From positions 1 to 27,452 of the forward strand of contig JBLHRR010000065.1 of the NCBI GenBank assembly GCA_047626155.1: a stretch of 27,452 nt of DNA, given 5' to 3'. The notes under the pieces are model-generated. The model saw only the letters and a program-made list of their open reading frames with translations, did no database searches and was not told where the DNA came from. The position numbers and the translations under genes are program-made. This DNA is from CALGLS01 sp047626155 (lineage in GTDB: Bacteria > Bacteroidota > Bacteroidia > Chitinophagales > Saprospiraceae). Positions 17,012-24,397 of the stretch are shown here, piece by piece (position 1 is the stretch's first letter; every line of letters starts with the position of its first letter).

Positions 17012-19375
17012 TTATAATGCTATTTCAAGGTTCTGATTTGCAAGCAAGGAAAACAAATTTCCTTTTACCTCCAACTCAAGGGCTTCAGTTTTGTTTGAAC
17101 TTCTAAAAAAGGTAATACTTTCTTGGCGTACTTTTACAGTGATGGAGTCTCCTCGCCATTTTAATTTGAATTGAATTTCATTCCAGTCCTTAGGTAACCA
17201 AGGTTTGAAAGTCATCCGCTTATTTTTTACTCGGAATCCACCAAATCCAAAAACAAGACACATCCAGGTTCCGCCGGCAGAAGCAGCATGCATACCCATA
17301 TCTGTATTCCCCTGATTGTCTACCAAATCGACAAATGCGGAGCGTTGAAAATATTGGAGCGCTTTACTGGTATCTCCTACTTCAATGCCCATAATAGAAT
17401 GTATACTTGGGCTAAGAGAGGATTTATGCATCGTTCGCTGCTCGTAATAATCATAGTTGATTCGCTTGATTTCATCATCAAATTCGTCGGGTAAGACATA
17501 CATCAACATGACTACATCAGGCTGTTTGACGAGCGTAGTTTCCTGGGCGTTGAAATGATCATATCCTTCTGGATAAATTGGCATTTCATTGGCATCCCAT
17601 TCTGTAATCGCTACTTCTTTACACTTGAAGTAGTCTTCGTATTGCTCAATCAATTTTTTCTTCGGATCGAAAAGGATATAAATTTTTTCGGCTTTTTCTT
17701 GCCATAGCTGTACCTCTGCTTCAGTGAGCTGGAGTTGCGCCATTAATTTGGCCAGCGCATCTGCATGTTGGCTACCCAACTGCTGAAATAATTCTACAGC
17801 CTTTTGAAGATTCCACTTTGCCAACCAATTTGTAAAAACATTGTTATCGACATGCTCGTGAAATTCATCCGGGCCGATCACCCTGTTTAATTCATAGCGA
17901 TCTTCCTTCTCCTGGTATTCCAATCTACTCTCCCAAAAGCGAGCAGTATTAAAAAGCATTTCTGCACCATAATCGAGGAAAAAAGGCCAGTCATCCGTAG
18001 CCGTCAAATAGGTGAGTACCCCATAAGCAACATCGGCTGTAATGTGAATTTCTTCTTCTCCAGTCCAGATGCGATGCTTTCCATCGTGTGTCCATTTAGG
18101 AGTGGTTTCCGCTCCAGTGTCTGCTGATTCCCAAGGATATTGCGACCCTTTAAAGCCATTAGTCGTTGCATTTTTTTGCGCCTCGACAAGGCAATGGTAT
18201 CGATAGAGTAGGAGGGCTTTCGCGGTTTCTGGTTGCGTGTATATAAAAAATGGAAGCAAAAAGATTTCGGTATCCCAAAAGACATGTCCTTTGTAGCCCT
18301 CTCCAGAAAGACTTTTTGCACCGATATTTACCTTCGGGTCATTTTCATTAGCAGAGATGAGAACGTGATAGATATTGAAACGCAGGGCTTGTTGAGCAGC
18401 AGCATCGCCATCTAAGATGCAGTCACAGCTTTCCCACTTGGAAGCCCAAAAAGTTGCATTGTCTTTTAACAGGGCATCGAAGCCTTGCGCTGTAGCTTCT
18501 TGGAGCCAACTTGTACATTGCTGTTGGAGCATTGCTGCATCCATATCTCTAGACGTTCCGATGGTTACCAATTTATCCAATTGATAAGTATTTCCTTCCG
18601 TCGCTGGAAAGGTAATGACTTCGCAAATCTTTTCATACTCCTTTCTGTAATTTCGGGTAGCACTTGCTCCGCTTAGTTTCAAGGAAGCCGCATATCCTAA
18701 ATGATGGTCGCGATCGAGCGTTTTCATTTCTAAATAAAGACCATCCTCATTGGCAACAGAGGTCTGCTCTTGCAGGTGTTTGCTTTTTGCCCATTTCTCC
18801 CATTTTGTTTCTATTGGAAAATCAGGTGTTTCTACGTATTGCGGCAAGCGGTCAAGGTTCCGGCGGTCTCCTTCAAGCGCGCTTTCAACAGTTATTTGTC
18901 CATCGTAATTTTCAGGACTTACCAAAACCCGCATGGCCGCTAAATGTTGGTTGGAATAACTCACGAATCGAATACTTTCATAGCGGGTTCTTCTGCCAGA
19001 AGGATCTTCGAAGATGGTATGCCTATAAAGGATTCCTTGTTTAAGATCAAATTTTCTCCGATACTCGGTGGCTTTGCAAGTATTGAGATTAAGCGCTACT
19101 CCGTCAACATAAATTCTTAAAGGAATCCAGTCAGGGGCACTAACCAGATCGACAACTGTAGAATCATGGTGATCGAATACGCCGGCAATATAAGTGCTTG
19201 GCCAGCTTCCTCTGAAGCCTTCTTCCAGCGCACCCCGCGTGCCTTGATATCCATTTCCTGTTGTGAAAATGGTTTCGAAAAAGTTGACTTTGGAAGGCTC
19301 GAAGGATTTCTCCTCTATTAGCCACTCAGAGTCATTTAAGAACTGAGCTAAATTTTTATTATTTGGAAGGGCCAT
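17012..19375 (-). CDS. GH65 glycoside phosphorylase (maltose/kojibiose/trehalose phosphorylase family)
   Basis: The chosen start at 19375 (MALPNNKNLAQFLND) gives 787 residues, the usual length. The open frame extends 55 codons farther upstream, but that part lies inside the kinase gene and does not look like a GH65 N-terminus. Conserved parts: FTTGNGYQGTRGALEEG (N-terminal beta domain), GHVFWDTEIFLLPFF, and RVIGPDEFHEHVDNNVFTNW, in which E504 is the expected general acid. There is no signal peptide, so it acts in the cytoplasm. It cleaves an alpha-glucoside with phosphate to beta-glucose 1-phosphate and a free sugar or polyol. Which alpha-glucoside (maltose, kojibiose, nigerose, trehalose or glucosylglycerol) cannot be read from motifs. 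The ATG overlaps the kinase 3' end by 17 nt, and pgmB follows after one base. Confidence 0.94.
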   Translation of the reverse strand: MALPNNKNLAQFLNDSEWLIEEKSFEPSKVNFFETIFTTGNGYQGTRGALEEGFRGSWPSTYIAGVFDHHDSTVVDLVSAPDWIPLRIYVDGVALNLNTCKATEYRRKFDLKQGILYRHTIFEDPSGRRTRYESIRFVSYSNQHLAAMRVLVSPENYDGQITVESALEGDRRNLDRLPQYVETPDFPIETKWEKWAKSKHLQEQTSVANEDGLYLEMKTLDRDHHLGYAASLKLSGASATRNYRKEYEKICEVITFPATEGNTYQLDKLVTIGTSRDMDAAMLQQQCTSWLQEATAQGFDALLKDNATFWASKWESCDCILDGDAAAQQALRFNIYHVLISANENDPKVNIGAKSLSGEGYKGHVFWDTEIFLLPFFIYTQPETAKALLLYRYHCLVEAQKNATTNGFKGSQYPWESADTGAETTPKWTHDGKHRIWTGEEEIHITADVAYGVLTYLTATDDWPFFLDYGAEMLFNTARFWESRLEYQEKEDRYELNRVIGPDEFHEHVDNNVFTNWLAKWNLQKAVELFQQLGSQHADALAKLMAQLQLTEAEVQLWQEKAEKIYILFDPKKKLIEQYEDYFKCKEVAITEWDANEMPIYPEGYDHFNAQETTLVKQPDVVMLMYVLPDEFDDEIKRINYDYYEQRTMHKSSLSPSIHSIMGIEVGDTSKALQYFQRSAFVDLVDNQGNTDMGMHAASAGGTWMCLVFGFGGFRVKNKRMTFKPWLPKDWNEIQFKLKWRGDSITVKVRQESITFFRSSNKTEALELEVKGNLFSLLANQNLEIAL

Positions 19376-20348
19376 AAGTTTCGATAATTTGTTGTTCTGT
19401 TTCAGTGAGTGATTTGTAAATCGCCAATTCGGTACCAACGCACCTTTGAGCGCCCATGGCATTCCCGTATTGACAAGCCTGGACATAATCTCCTGTTTTG
19501 AGAAGGCCAAAAGCCAAACCTCCAGCAAAAGAATCTCCACAGCCGGTCGTATCCACTACTTGTTCGACCCGACATCTCTTGACAAAATGTTCTTGCACCT
19601 TTCCATCCTTATCTTTGAAATAAACAGCACATCCATATTCATCAAGGGTAATATAAACCGCTTTGACGCCGTGGTTGAGGCAATGGCTTGCAAATTTAGG
19701 CAACTCATCTAGCGAGAGTTCTGTAATCTCCTCCAGGTCTTCCGGCTCGTATTCTTTTTGATACCAACTACAGCCAGCTTCCTCCAGATTCATTTTTAAA
19801 ATATCGATATGAGGTAACCACAAGTCGCGGTCGATCCAAAACCGATGGACACGTTCTCCCAAACGGGAGCAAGTATTAGTAGGCCCATGTGCATCAAAAA
19901 TAATGACGCCTTTGCTATTTTTTTTAAGGTATTGTAAAGTATCAAGGGCAACTTCAAAATCGGTAACCGGGACAAATACAAAGGCATCTGAATCCAGTAG
20001 ATTTTCCACATCTCGAGGAACTATGGGATTCATAAAAGCCGTTTGTCGTTCTAGTCGCTTGTTTTGATCCACATAAACTAGAGAGATTACATCACCTTGG
20101 TCTGCTTCAGAAGTGATGTGATCGGTATCTACGTTTTGGAAAGGAGCTAACAAGGCTTTTACAGGAGCCTCGTCAATTTTTCGCAGATGCGTAACGGGGA
20201 TAATTCTTGAATTGGAACTTACCAATCTGGATAAGGCTACAACAGGGTATAGAACACATCCATATTTACTGATTTCCAACCCTTCGTAAGTCGTAATATG
20301 GTCTCTGGGGATGGGCCCCAGTACGGCAATTTTATAGTCCTTTTCCAT
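19359..20348 (-). CDS. PfkB/ribokinase-family sugar kinase
   Basis: Starting at MEKDYKIAVLGPIPRD (20348) the protein has 329 residues; the 14 codons upstream look like untranslated leader. The family signature 2 is present as VVDTTGCGDSFAGGLAFGLL, with the Asp of GCGD as catalytic base (GCGD instead of the commoner GAGD). An N-terminal substrate domain precedes it. It should phosphorylate a sugar or nucleoside with ATP in the cytoplasm. It is the first gene of the operon with GH65 and pgmB. Since pgmB already handles the glucose 1-phosphate half, the kinase may phosphorylate the other half set free by GH65 (for example a ketose), which would be a useful clue to the disaccharide. The family is certain; the substrate is unknown. 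Confidence 0.9.
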   Translation of the reverse strand: MEKDYKIAVLGPIPRDHITTYEGLEISKYGCVLYPVVALSRLVSSNSRIIPVTHLRKIDEAPVKALLAPFQNVDTDHITSEADQGDVISLVYVDQNKRLERQTAFMNPIVPRDVENLLDSDAFVFVPVTDFEVALDTLQYLKKNSKGVIIFDAHGPTNTCSRLGERVHRFWIDRDLWLPHIDILKMNLEEAGCSWYQKEYEPEDLEEITELSLDELPKFASHCLNHGVKAVYITLDEYGCAVYFKDKDGKVQEHFVKRCRVEQVVDTTGCGDSFAGGLAFGLLKTGDYVQACQYGNAMGAQRCVGTELAIYKSLTETEQQIIETYGPSK

Positions 20349-20356
20349 TGGTATAA

Positions 20357-20665
20357 TTATAAGGTTAGTGTGAAAGACACAATTATACAAAAAAAATAAT
20401 AAATAGGGGCTAGAACGCTAATATTAATAAGAGACGACTGCCCTACGGATGGTCTTTTTTCAATAGCATGACCCGTCTTTTTTTGAACGACCAGTCCAAT
20501 TTTTTTATCGCCATAGACGATTTTACACGTCAGGGAGGCTTGTTCCAAATAATTTAAAGCATTTTCATAATCTTCCAATGTGATATGTACATCGCTGAAA
20601 AACTCCAGCGTGGTTATCCAATCGTTGTAATATTTGGTACGCTCAACAACAGCTAATATTTTCAA
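20357..20665 (-). pseudogene. TPR-like protein fragment
   Basis: Up to 102 residues can be read from a TTG in the 20648-20680 palindrome. The segment LEFFSDVHITLEDYENALNYLEQAS has the spacing of a TPR helix pair (Ala/Leu/Tyr at repeat positions), followed by a basic stretch. The end (LAPIYYFFCIIVSF) is only read-through of the A/T-rich leader of the kinase gene. No start with a sensible upstream region is seen. A broken piece of a larger TPR protein is the best guess; a chance frame cannot be excluded. Confidence 0.3.
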
Positions 20666-20680
20666 AAAATATTAGCTGTT
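20648..20680. repeat. Perfect 14-bp inverted repeat
   Basis: AACAGCTAATATTT at 20648-20661 and its exact complement at 20667-20680 flank a 5-nt spacer. No T-run follows on either strand beyond the stem, so it is not a normal terminator. It may be an operator-like palindrome, a cruciform or an insertion-element end. Confidence 0.8.
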
Positions 20681-20817
20681 CTGGGGAAATCACCTGAGAA
20701 ATGATTTGTAATATCATTGTTAAGGAGAGTGGGTTGTCTGTTTGGTCGTAAATGACGCTACCCAGTCTTATGATGGTTGTCGGGGAATCAAAATTTTATG
20801 ATAAGCTACAAAACATA

Positions 20818-20843
20818 AGGCAGTTCATAAAAATGAACTGCCT
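20818..20843. repeat. Perfect 11-bp hairpin (AGGCAGTTCAT stem)
   Basis: AGGCAGTTCAT and ATGAACTGCCT are exact complements around AAAA. On the minus strand it is followed by a T-rich tract (TTATGTTTTG), so it could end a minus-strand transcript; no intact minus-strand gene lies directly upstream of it. It may be the terminator of a lost gene. Confidence 0.75.
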
Positions 20844-21080
20844 CGCGGTCCCATTTAACCTGTATAAAAAAAATGGGTTTTCTTTATTATTTAGTTGTTT
20901 GAAATGAGGGGTAGAAAAAGTGTAAGCACACTACTTAATTTTACCAGTACGTAATCTCCATTAAGAATGGTTGCGTCGAATGCTATGATACTTGCAATAG
21001 CTTTGATATGTAAAAAAAAATTAAAGATATAATTAGAAACGGCGCAACTCTTTCAACCGAAATACTCGTACAGGAAGTAA

Positions 21081-21296
21081 ATGGAAAAAATTATGTCTAT
21101 AAAGTATCTTGTGTTGCTGCTATTCTTAACCCTGAGCTTAGAGCCCTATGCACAATCACCCTATGAAGTAAATTGGAAAAAGGAAATTAAATTGAAAGAA
21201 AAGGGACTTACTTTTCAGGTGGAGGTAAATAGTCTTTATTTTTCATGGGGCTTTAGTAAAAATAAAAAGGAAGCGATGACTGCTTTTTTTGAATAA
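21081..21296 (+). pseudogene. Truncated secreted protein, PAP2-phosphatase-like N-terminus
   Basis: The 71-residue frame has a good signal peptide (MSIKYLVLLLFLTLSLEPYAQ, from codon 5) followed by SPYEVNWKKE. That junction is typical of Bacteroidota PAP2-family phosphatases, in which a membrane domain should then follow; here the frame breaks up (KLKEKGLTFQVEVNSLYFSW) and stops, 10 nt before the stop of the convergent DUF3570 gene. It is probably the stump of a longer gene. If translated it would give a tiny secreted peptide. Confidence 0.45.
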
Positions 21297-21306
21297 GGAG
21301 ACCATC

Positions 21307-22491
21307 TTATTTTATCTCAAAGTTCAGTCCCATACTCACAATAAAAGCGGTCAAATCAGTAGAGCGTTTGTAGTAAGCTGTTCGGACTTCTAAGTTTTTA
21401 AATTGAAGTGTTTTCTTATGAAACCATTTGTTTCGGCTAATGCCATACAAAGGAGCTATTCGAAAACCCAGTCCAATTTTATGGCTCGTCAAACCTGATA
21501 AATCATGATCAGAAGTGTAAAATTCTTCGGTTGAAGAATGCTCAGAAAAGGGAGCAAAATAATCTACCGCGTTTTGTGTATTGAAACGATAGAAAGGGGA
21601 GAGGGTCAACCAGTCATTCACTTTGACTGGCGTTTCCAAGCTGAAAGTATGTGCTTGTAAACCCCAATCGTCTACATAAAAACGGTAATAAGAACGAATG
21701 ACTAAAGCATCCATTGGAAAATAGTTGAATCTAATTCCCACTGGAATTTTTAATCGACTATCGGGCAATCTCTCAATGTCAGGAAGTGATTGGTCATTAA
21801 AATACACCCGGTGAAAGGGAGTCGAAAGTAAGCCTTCCATATAGATGGCTTCTGCCGAAATAGAAAACTGCATCCGCTGATTCAAGACTTGTGCAAAAGT
21901 GGCTTGAAAATTATAAGAATTTCGCAGCGAAGTTGGAACGAAGGTTTTTCCCCTCAACTCCACAGGTAGAAAGAATTTCCAGTTGTCCCGAAACATTTGC
22001 GCGTTTAAACTCAACTCGCTATTGCCTTCATTAAATTCTTTGGCAAAGGACAATCCAAAGGATACCGAAGTATAATCATATTCAGTTGAACCACTTACTT
22101 TGGCACTATAGGTTTCGCCTCTGCGGAGGTTTTTTCTGGAATAACTTACCGTACCGTATTGTCGTAAATCCTTACTAGAAGCAGAGGAAGGATTATTGTC
22201 GATATTGTCGGTAGAGGCGGAGGTATAGTATTCGCCGCCAAGTGTTACGGAAATGGAGTTGATGGAATCAAAAGGCAGGTTAACGATTAAAACATTGGCA
22301 AAGTCTGTTAATTCTTCTGTGCCTACGCCGCCTGTTACCGCTGCATTATCTCCGTCTTGATTATAGTAGCTGGACAAAAAGTCAATGGTTGTTACTTTGT
22401 CATTGCCTTTCATTTGGTATTCACTGTTTTGTGCGAAACCCTGAAAAGCAATCATTGATAATAATATAGATAAGCCTAATTTGGTGTTCAT
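21307..22491 (-). CDS. DUF3570 outer-membrane beta-barrel-like protein
   Basis: The protein has 394 residues with a cleavable signal peptide (AFQGFAQ, then NSEYQMKGNDKV). It is rich in alternating beta strands with aromatic ends (QYGTVSYSRKNL, YDYTSVSFGLSFAKEF, FYRFNTQNAVDYF) and ends in GLNFEIK, so an outer-membrane barrel is likely. The opening (KVTTIDFLSSYYNQDGDNAAVTGG) is a good match to what I know of DUF3570. This family usually occurs with DUF4266, ApbE and a thioredoxin, as here; it is the last gene of that minus-strand operon, 42 nt after DUF4266. Its molecular function is unknown: a porin, or an anchor for the small lipoprotein, would both fit. Confidence 0.88.
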   Translation of the reverse strand: MNTKLGLSILLSMIAFQGFAQNSEYQMKGNDKVTTIDFLSSYYNQDGDNAAVTGGVGTEELTDFANVLIVNLPFDSINSISVTLGGEYYTSASTDNIDNNPSSASSKDLRQYGTVSYSRKNLRRGETYSAKVSGSTEYDYTSVSFGLSFAKEFNEGNSELSLNAQMFRDNWKFFLPVELRGKTFVPTSLRNSYNFQATFAQVLNQRMQFSISAEAIYMEGLLSTPFHRVYFNDQSLPDIERLPDSRLKIPVGIRFNYFPMDALVIRSYYRFYVDDWGLQAHTFSLETPVKVNDWLTLSPFYRFNTQNAVDYFAPFSEHSSTEEFYTSDHDLSGLTSHKIGLGFRIAPLYGISRNKWFHKKTLQFKNLEVRTAYYKRSTDLTAFIVSMGLNFEIK

Positions 22492-22533
22492 TTTAATTGA
22501 TTTAAATTTCTTGTTTTCAATGAAGGTTAATAA

Positions 22534-22752
22534 TTAATTACAACCACAACCTCCACCGACTTTACCGCCGTTGGCACCAGCTCCCCCTTCCCGGTAGGCT
22601 TCAAAATTGATTTCAAATTGCTGGCAGTTCTTCGCTGCCAATTCCATTTCCGTATCATTCAGATACATTTTTTGATAGGCTTTGACCGAAACACAGGAAG
22701 TGAATTGAAGGCCAATAGTGCATATTATTAAAAGTCGAACTGTACTTTTCAT
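22534..22752 (-). CDS. DUF4266 mini-lipoprotein with C-terminal GGGCGCN
   Basis: The protein has 72 residues. The signal peptide ends in the lipobox TSC with Cys20. The mature part VSVKAYQKMYLNDTEMEL is the DUF4266 mark (Val-x-x-Tyr-x-x-x-Tyr-Leu-x-Asp-x-x-Met), followed by YREGGAGANGGKVGGGCGCN. After lipid attachment, Cys43, Cys69 and Cys71 remain; the last two are at the extreme C-terminus in a Gly-rich flexible tail. Such a CGC tail could bind a metal, carry a cofactor or form a disulfide, and the nearby thioredoxin could reduce it. It lies 13 nt after apbE and 42 nt before DUF3570. No known flavinylation motif (D-x-x-[ST]-G-A-[ST]) is seen in it. Confidence 0.9.
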   Translation of the reverse strand: MKSTVRLLIICTIGLQFTSCVSVKAYQKMYLNDTEMELAAKNCQQFEINFEAYREGGAGANGGKVGGGCGCN

Positions 22753-22765
22753 ATTTAAAAATTAT

Positions 22766-23761
22766 TTAAAAATAATTGAATTTTAAATTTTCAGAAATCA
22801 GTATTTCATCCTCATCGGTGATGATAAGGCATTCCGTTTGTTGGAGTAGATTCACCAATTTTAATCCTTTTTCCTTACCCAAAACAAAAATGGAAGTTGC
22901 CAAAGCGTCTGCCAATTCTGCATCCGGACAAATCAGCGTTACGCTTTTTATTCCAGTAGTGGGGTAGCCTGTCAAGGGGTTAATGATATGAGCATATCGC
23001 TTACCATCGAATTCAACAAACCGCTCATAATCTCCCGAGGTAACAACAGATAAATCATTTATTTGTATCCAACCCAAAGACACTTCTTTATCTTTTGGAT
23101 TAGTGATATTGACCACCCAACCCTCTGGCGTATTGCTCAGGCCCCAAGTAATTAAATCGCCACTTGCATTGACGACACCACCTTTAATGCCGGTCATTTT
23201 TTGCATCAATGCCTTAGCACGATTGGCAGCGTATCCTTTTCCGATGGCGCCAAAACCAATCTTCATCCCTTCCTCTTTTAAGAAAACGGTTTGGGTTTCT
23301 TTGTCTAAAATAATATTTTGATAATCAATTTTTGCACGAGCTTTTTCAATCGTTTCTATTTCCGGCATTTGCTGCATCGAACCATCGAATTTCCAAATTC
23401 TATCCATGGAAGCAAAGGAAATATCAAAGGCTCCTTCCGTCAAATTAGATACTTTTGTAGCTCGAAAAATCAGGTCGTACAATTCCTCATCTACCTTTAC
23501 GGGGCGAATTCCTGCATTGCGATTAATGGCACTTGTTTGTGAATTTTTATCCCAGGAGGAAATCAAATTTTCAATACGTTCAATCTCTTTAATCCCTCCA
23601 TTGATGGCAGCCCAAGCGAGGTGTTCATTTTCTGCTACGGCAGTCAATTCAAAGCGGCTACCCATTAGTTTAAGTACCTTTTTTTGACTGACCAGGTTGG
23701 TGTCTTGAGCAGTAAGTAGCGCAGTAGAAGTCAGCAATAAAAACAAAAATATAGGACGCAT
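22766..23761 (-). CDS. apbE: FAD:protein FMN transferase (ApbE family)
   Basis: The protein has 331 residues with a signal peptide (LLLTSTALLTAQ) and no lipobox, so it is exported to the periplasm. ApbE marks in order: LMGSRFELTA, SSWDKNSQTSAINRNAG, TEGAFDIS, GFGAIGKGYAANRAK, VNASGDLITWG, VVTSGDYERFVEFDGKRYAHIINPLTGYP and DALATSIFVLG, the last with the Mg/FAD-site Asp and Thr. It moves FMN from FAD onto a Thr or Ser of a target protein. No neighbour shows the usual target motif, so the acceptor is unknown. The gene starts 4 nt after the thioredoxin stop. Confidence 0.95.
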   Translation of the reverse strand: MRPIFLFLLLTSTALLTAQDTNLVSQKKVLKLMGSRFELTAVAENEHLAWAAINGGIKEIERIENLISSWDKNSQTSAINRNAGIRPVKVDEELYDLIFRATKVSNLTEGAFDISFASMDRIWKFDGSMQQMPEIETIEKARAKIDYQNIILDKETQTVFLKEEGMKIGFGAIGKGYAANRAKALMQKMTGIKGGVVNASGDLITWGLSNTPEGWVVNITNPKDKEVSLGWIQINDLSVVTSGDYERFVEFDGKRYAHIINPLTGYPTTGIKSVTLICPDAELADALATSIFVLGKEKGLKLVNLLQQTECLIITDEDEILISENLKFNYF

Positions 23762-23765
23762 GTTT

Positions 23766-24224
23766 TTAGTTTTTAGTCTTTAGGTTACGTTCTAAATTAG
23801 CCGTAAATTCAGCAGCACTTTGGCCTTTAAATTTAGGATTCGCTAATACTTTAGCGTTGGCATCTATGAGGAAAATATTTGGGAATACACCTGATTTGTT
23901 GAACTGTTCCGCAAGAGCTTCGTTATGGGAAGTTTGCTCCGGAGATAATTTGTTTTTCTTTTTTGCAGGAAAATCAAGATACAAAACGACCATTTTTTCT
24001 TTAGTCCAATTTTGAAAATCAGCCGCTTCCAGAATATCTTTTTTAAATTTAATACATGGTTTACACCAATCAGAACCTGCAAAAACCATCAGAATATTTG
24101 AACGGTTTTCTGCGGCATAGGTCTTGGCCTCGTCCATATTGTCAAACCATTGAAGGTCATTATCTTGTGCCATTAGAATATTTCCAAAAGCTAAAAAACT
24201 TAATATCAATGCTATGTTTTTCAT
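23766..24224 (-). CDS. Periplasmic thioredoxin-fold protein
   Basis: The protein has 152 residues with a signal peptide (LAFGNILMAQ). The active site is C54-x-x-C57 in FAGSDWCKPCIKF, and a cis-Pro site is seen as SGVFPNIFLID. This resembles the thioredoxin_7-like group. In the envelope it should reduce or isomerise disulfides; the Cys-rich tail of the DUF4266 lipoprotein in the same operon is a likely partner. It is the first gene of the operon with apbE, DUF4266 and DUF3570. A palindromic repeat ends 50 nt upstream of its ATG. Confidence 0.93.
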   Translation of the reverse strand: MKNIALILSFLAFGNILMAQDNDLQWFDNMDEAKTYAAENRSNILMVFAGSDWCKPCIKFKKDILEAADFQNWTKEKMVVLYLDFPAKKKNKLSPEQTSHNEALAEQFNKSGVFPNIFLIDANAKVLANPKFKGQSAAEFTANLERNLKTKN

Positions 24225-24274
24225 GAGATGTTGTATTTCAAAGTGAAAAAATAAAACGGAATAGAATACATTAG

Positions 24275-24397
24275 GTATTACACAAAAAATAATTTCCCGA
24301 TTTTTTTGGTGGAAACAATTATATAAACCACTCTCCCTACGGTCGTTTTGATTTACATAATTGTTTCCAAATCGGGAAGTTAATTTTTCGTTGTCAC
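24275..24397 (-). repeat. Palindromic intergenic element, copy 2
   Basis: Read on the minus strand it starts GTGACAACG (its first G is the last base of the Rieske stop codon) and ends in the same 23 nt as copy 1 (24297-24275). Bases 24394-24375 match copy 1 left-arm bases 2754-2773. The stems 24369-24381 / 24291-24303 and 24349-24368 / 24311-24330 (18 of 20 pairs) give a nearly full-length hairpin. The stem pair next to the conserved CTTCC is CG/CG here but GC/GT in copy 1, i.e. covariation. A T-run follows on the minus strand, so it could also end the Rieske transcript; the thioredoxin gene starts 50 nt later. Confidence 0.85.

Larger units (their letters stand above)
20349..21080. other. 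Gene-poor 0.7-kb decay zone
   Basis: No intact gene is seen. It holds two strong hairpins (20648-20680 and 20818-20843), a TPR-like fragment on the minus strand, and near 21035-21105 on the + strand a short frame reading NGATLSTEILVQEVNGKNYVYKV in parts, faintly like the C-terminal part of efflux membrane-fusion proteins. The promoter of the kinase operon should lie at its left end (20349-20420), which is A/T-rich. The mix of fragments in different frames suggests deletions and old insertions. Confidence 0.6.

Noticed and set aside
18664..19044. 126-codon + strand frame inside the GH65 gene
   Set aside because: It is antisense to conserved GH65 sequence and shows no family features.
19376..19540. 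N-terminal extension of the GH65 protein by 55 codons
   Set aside because: The extension overlaps the end of the PfkB gene, and the family N-terminus fits the internal ATG at 19375.
24275..24397. Invertible (phase-variable) promoter
   Set aside because: Inverted ends flank a short segment, but the two arms match each other only in about 15 of 23 positions, whereas invertase sites are nearly perfect; no recombinase gene is nearby.
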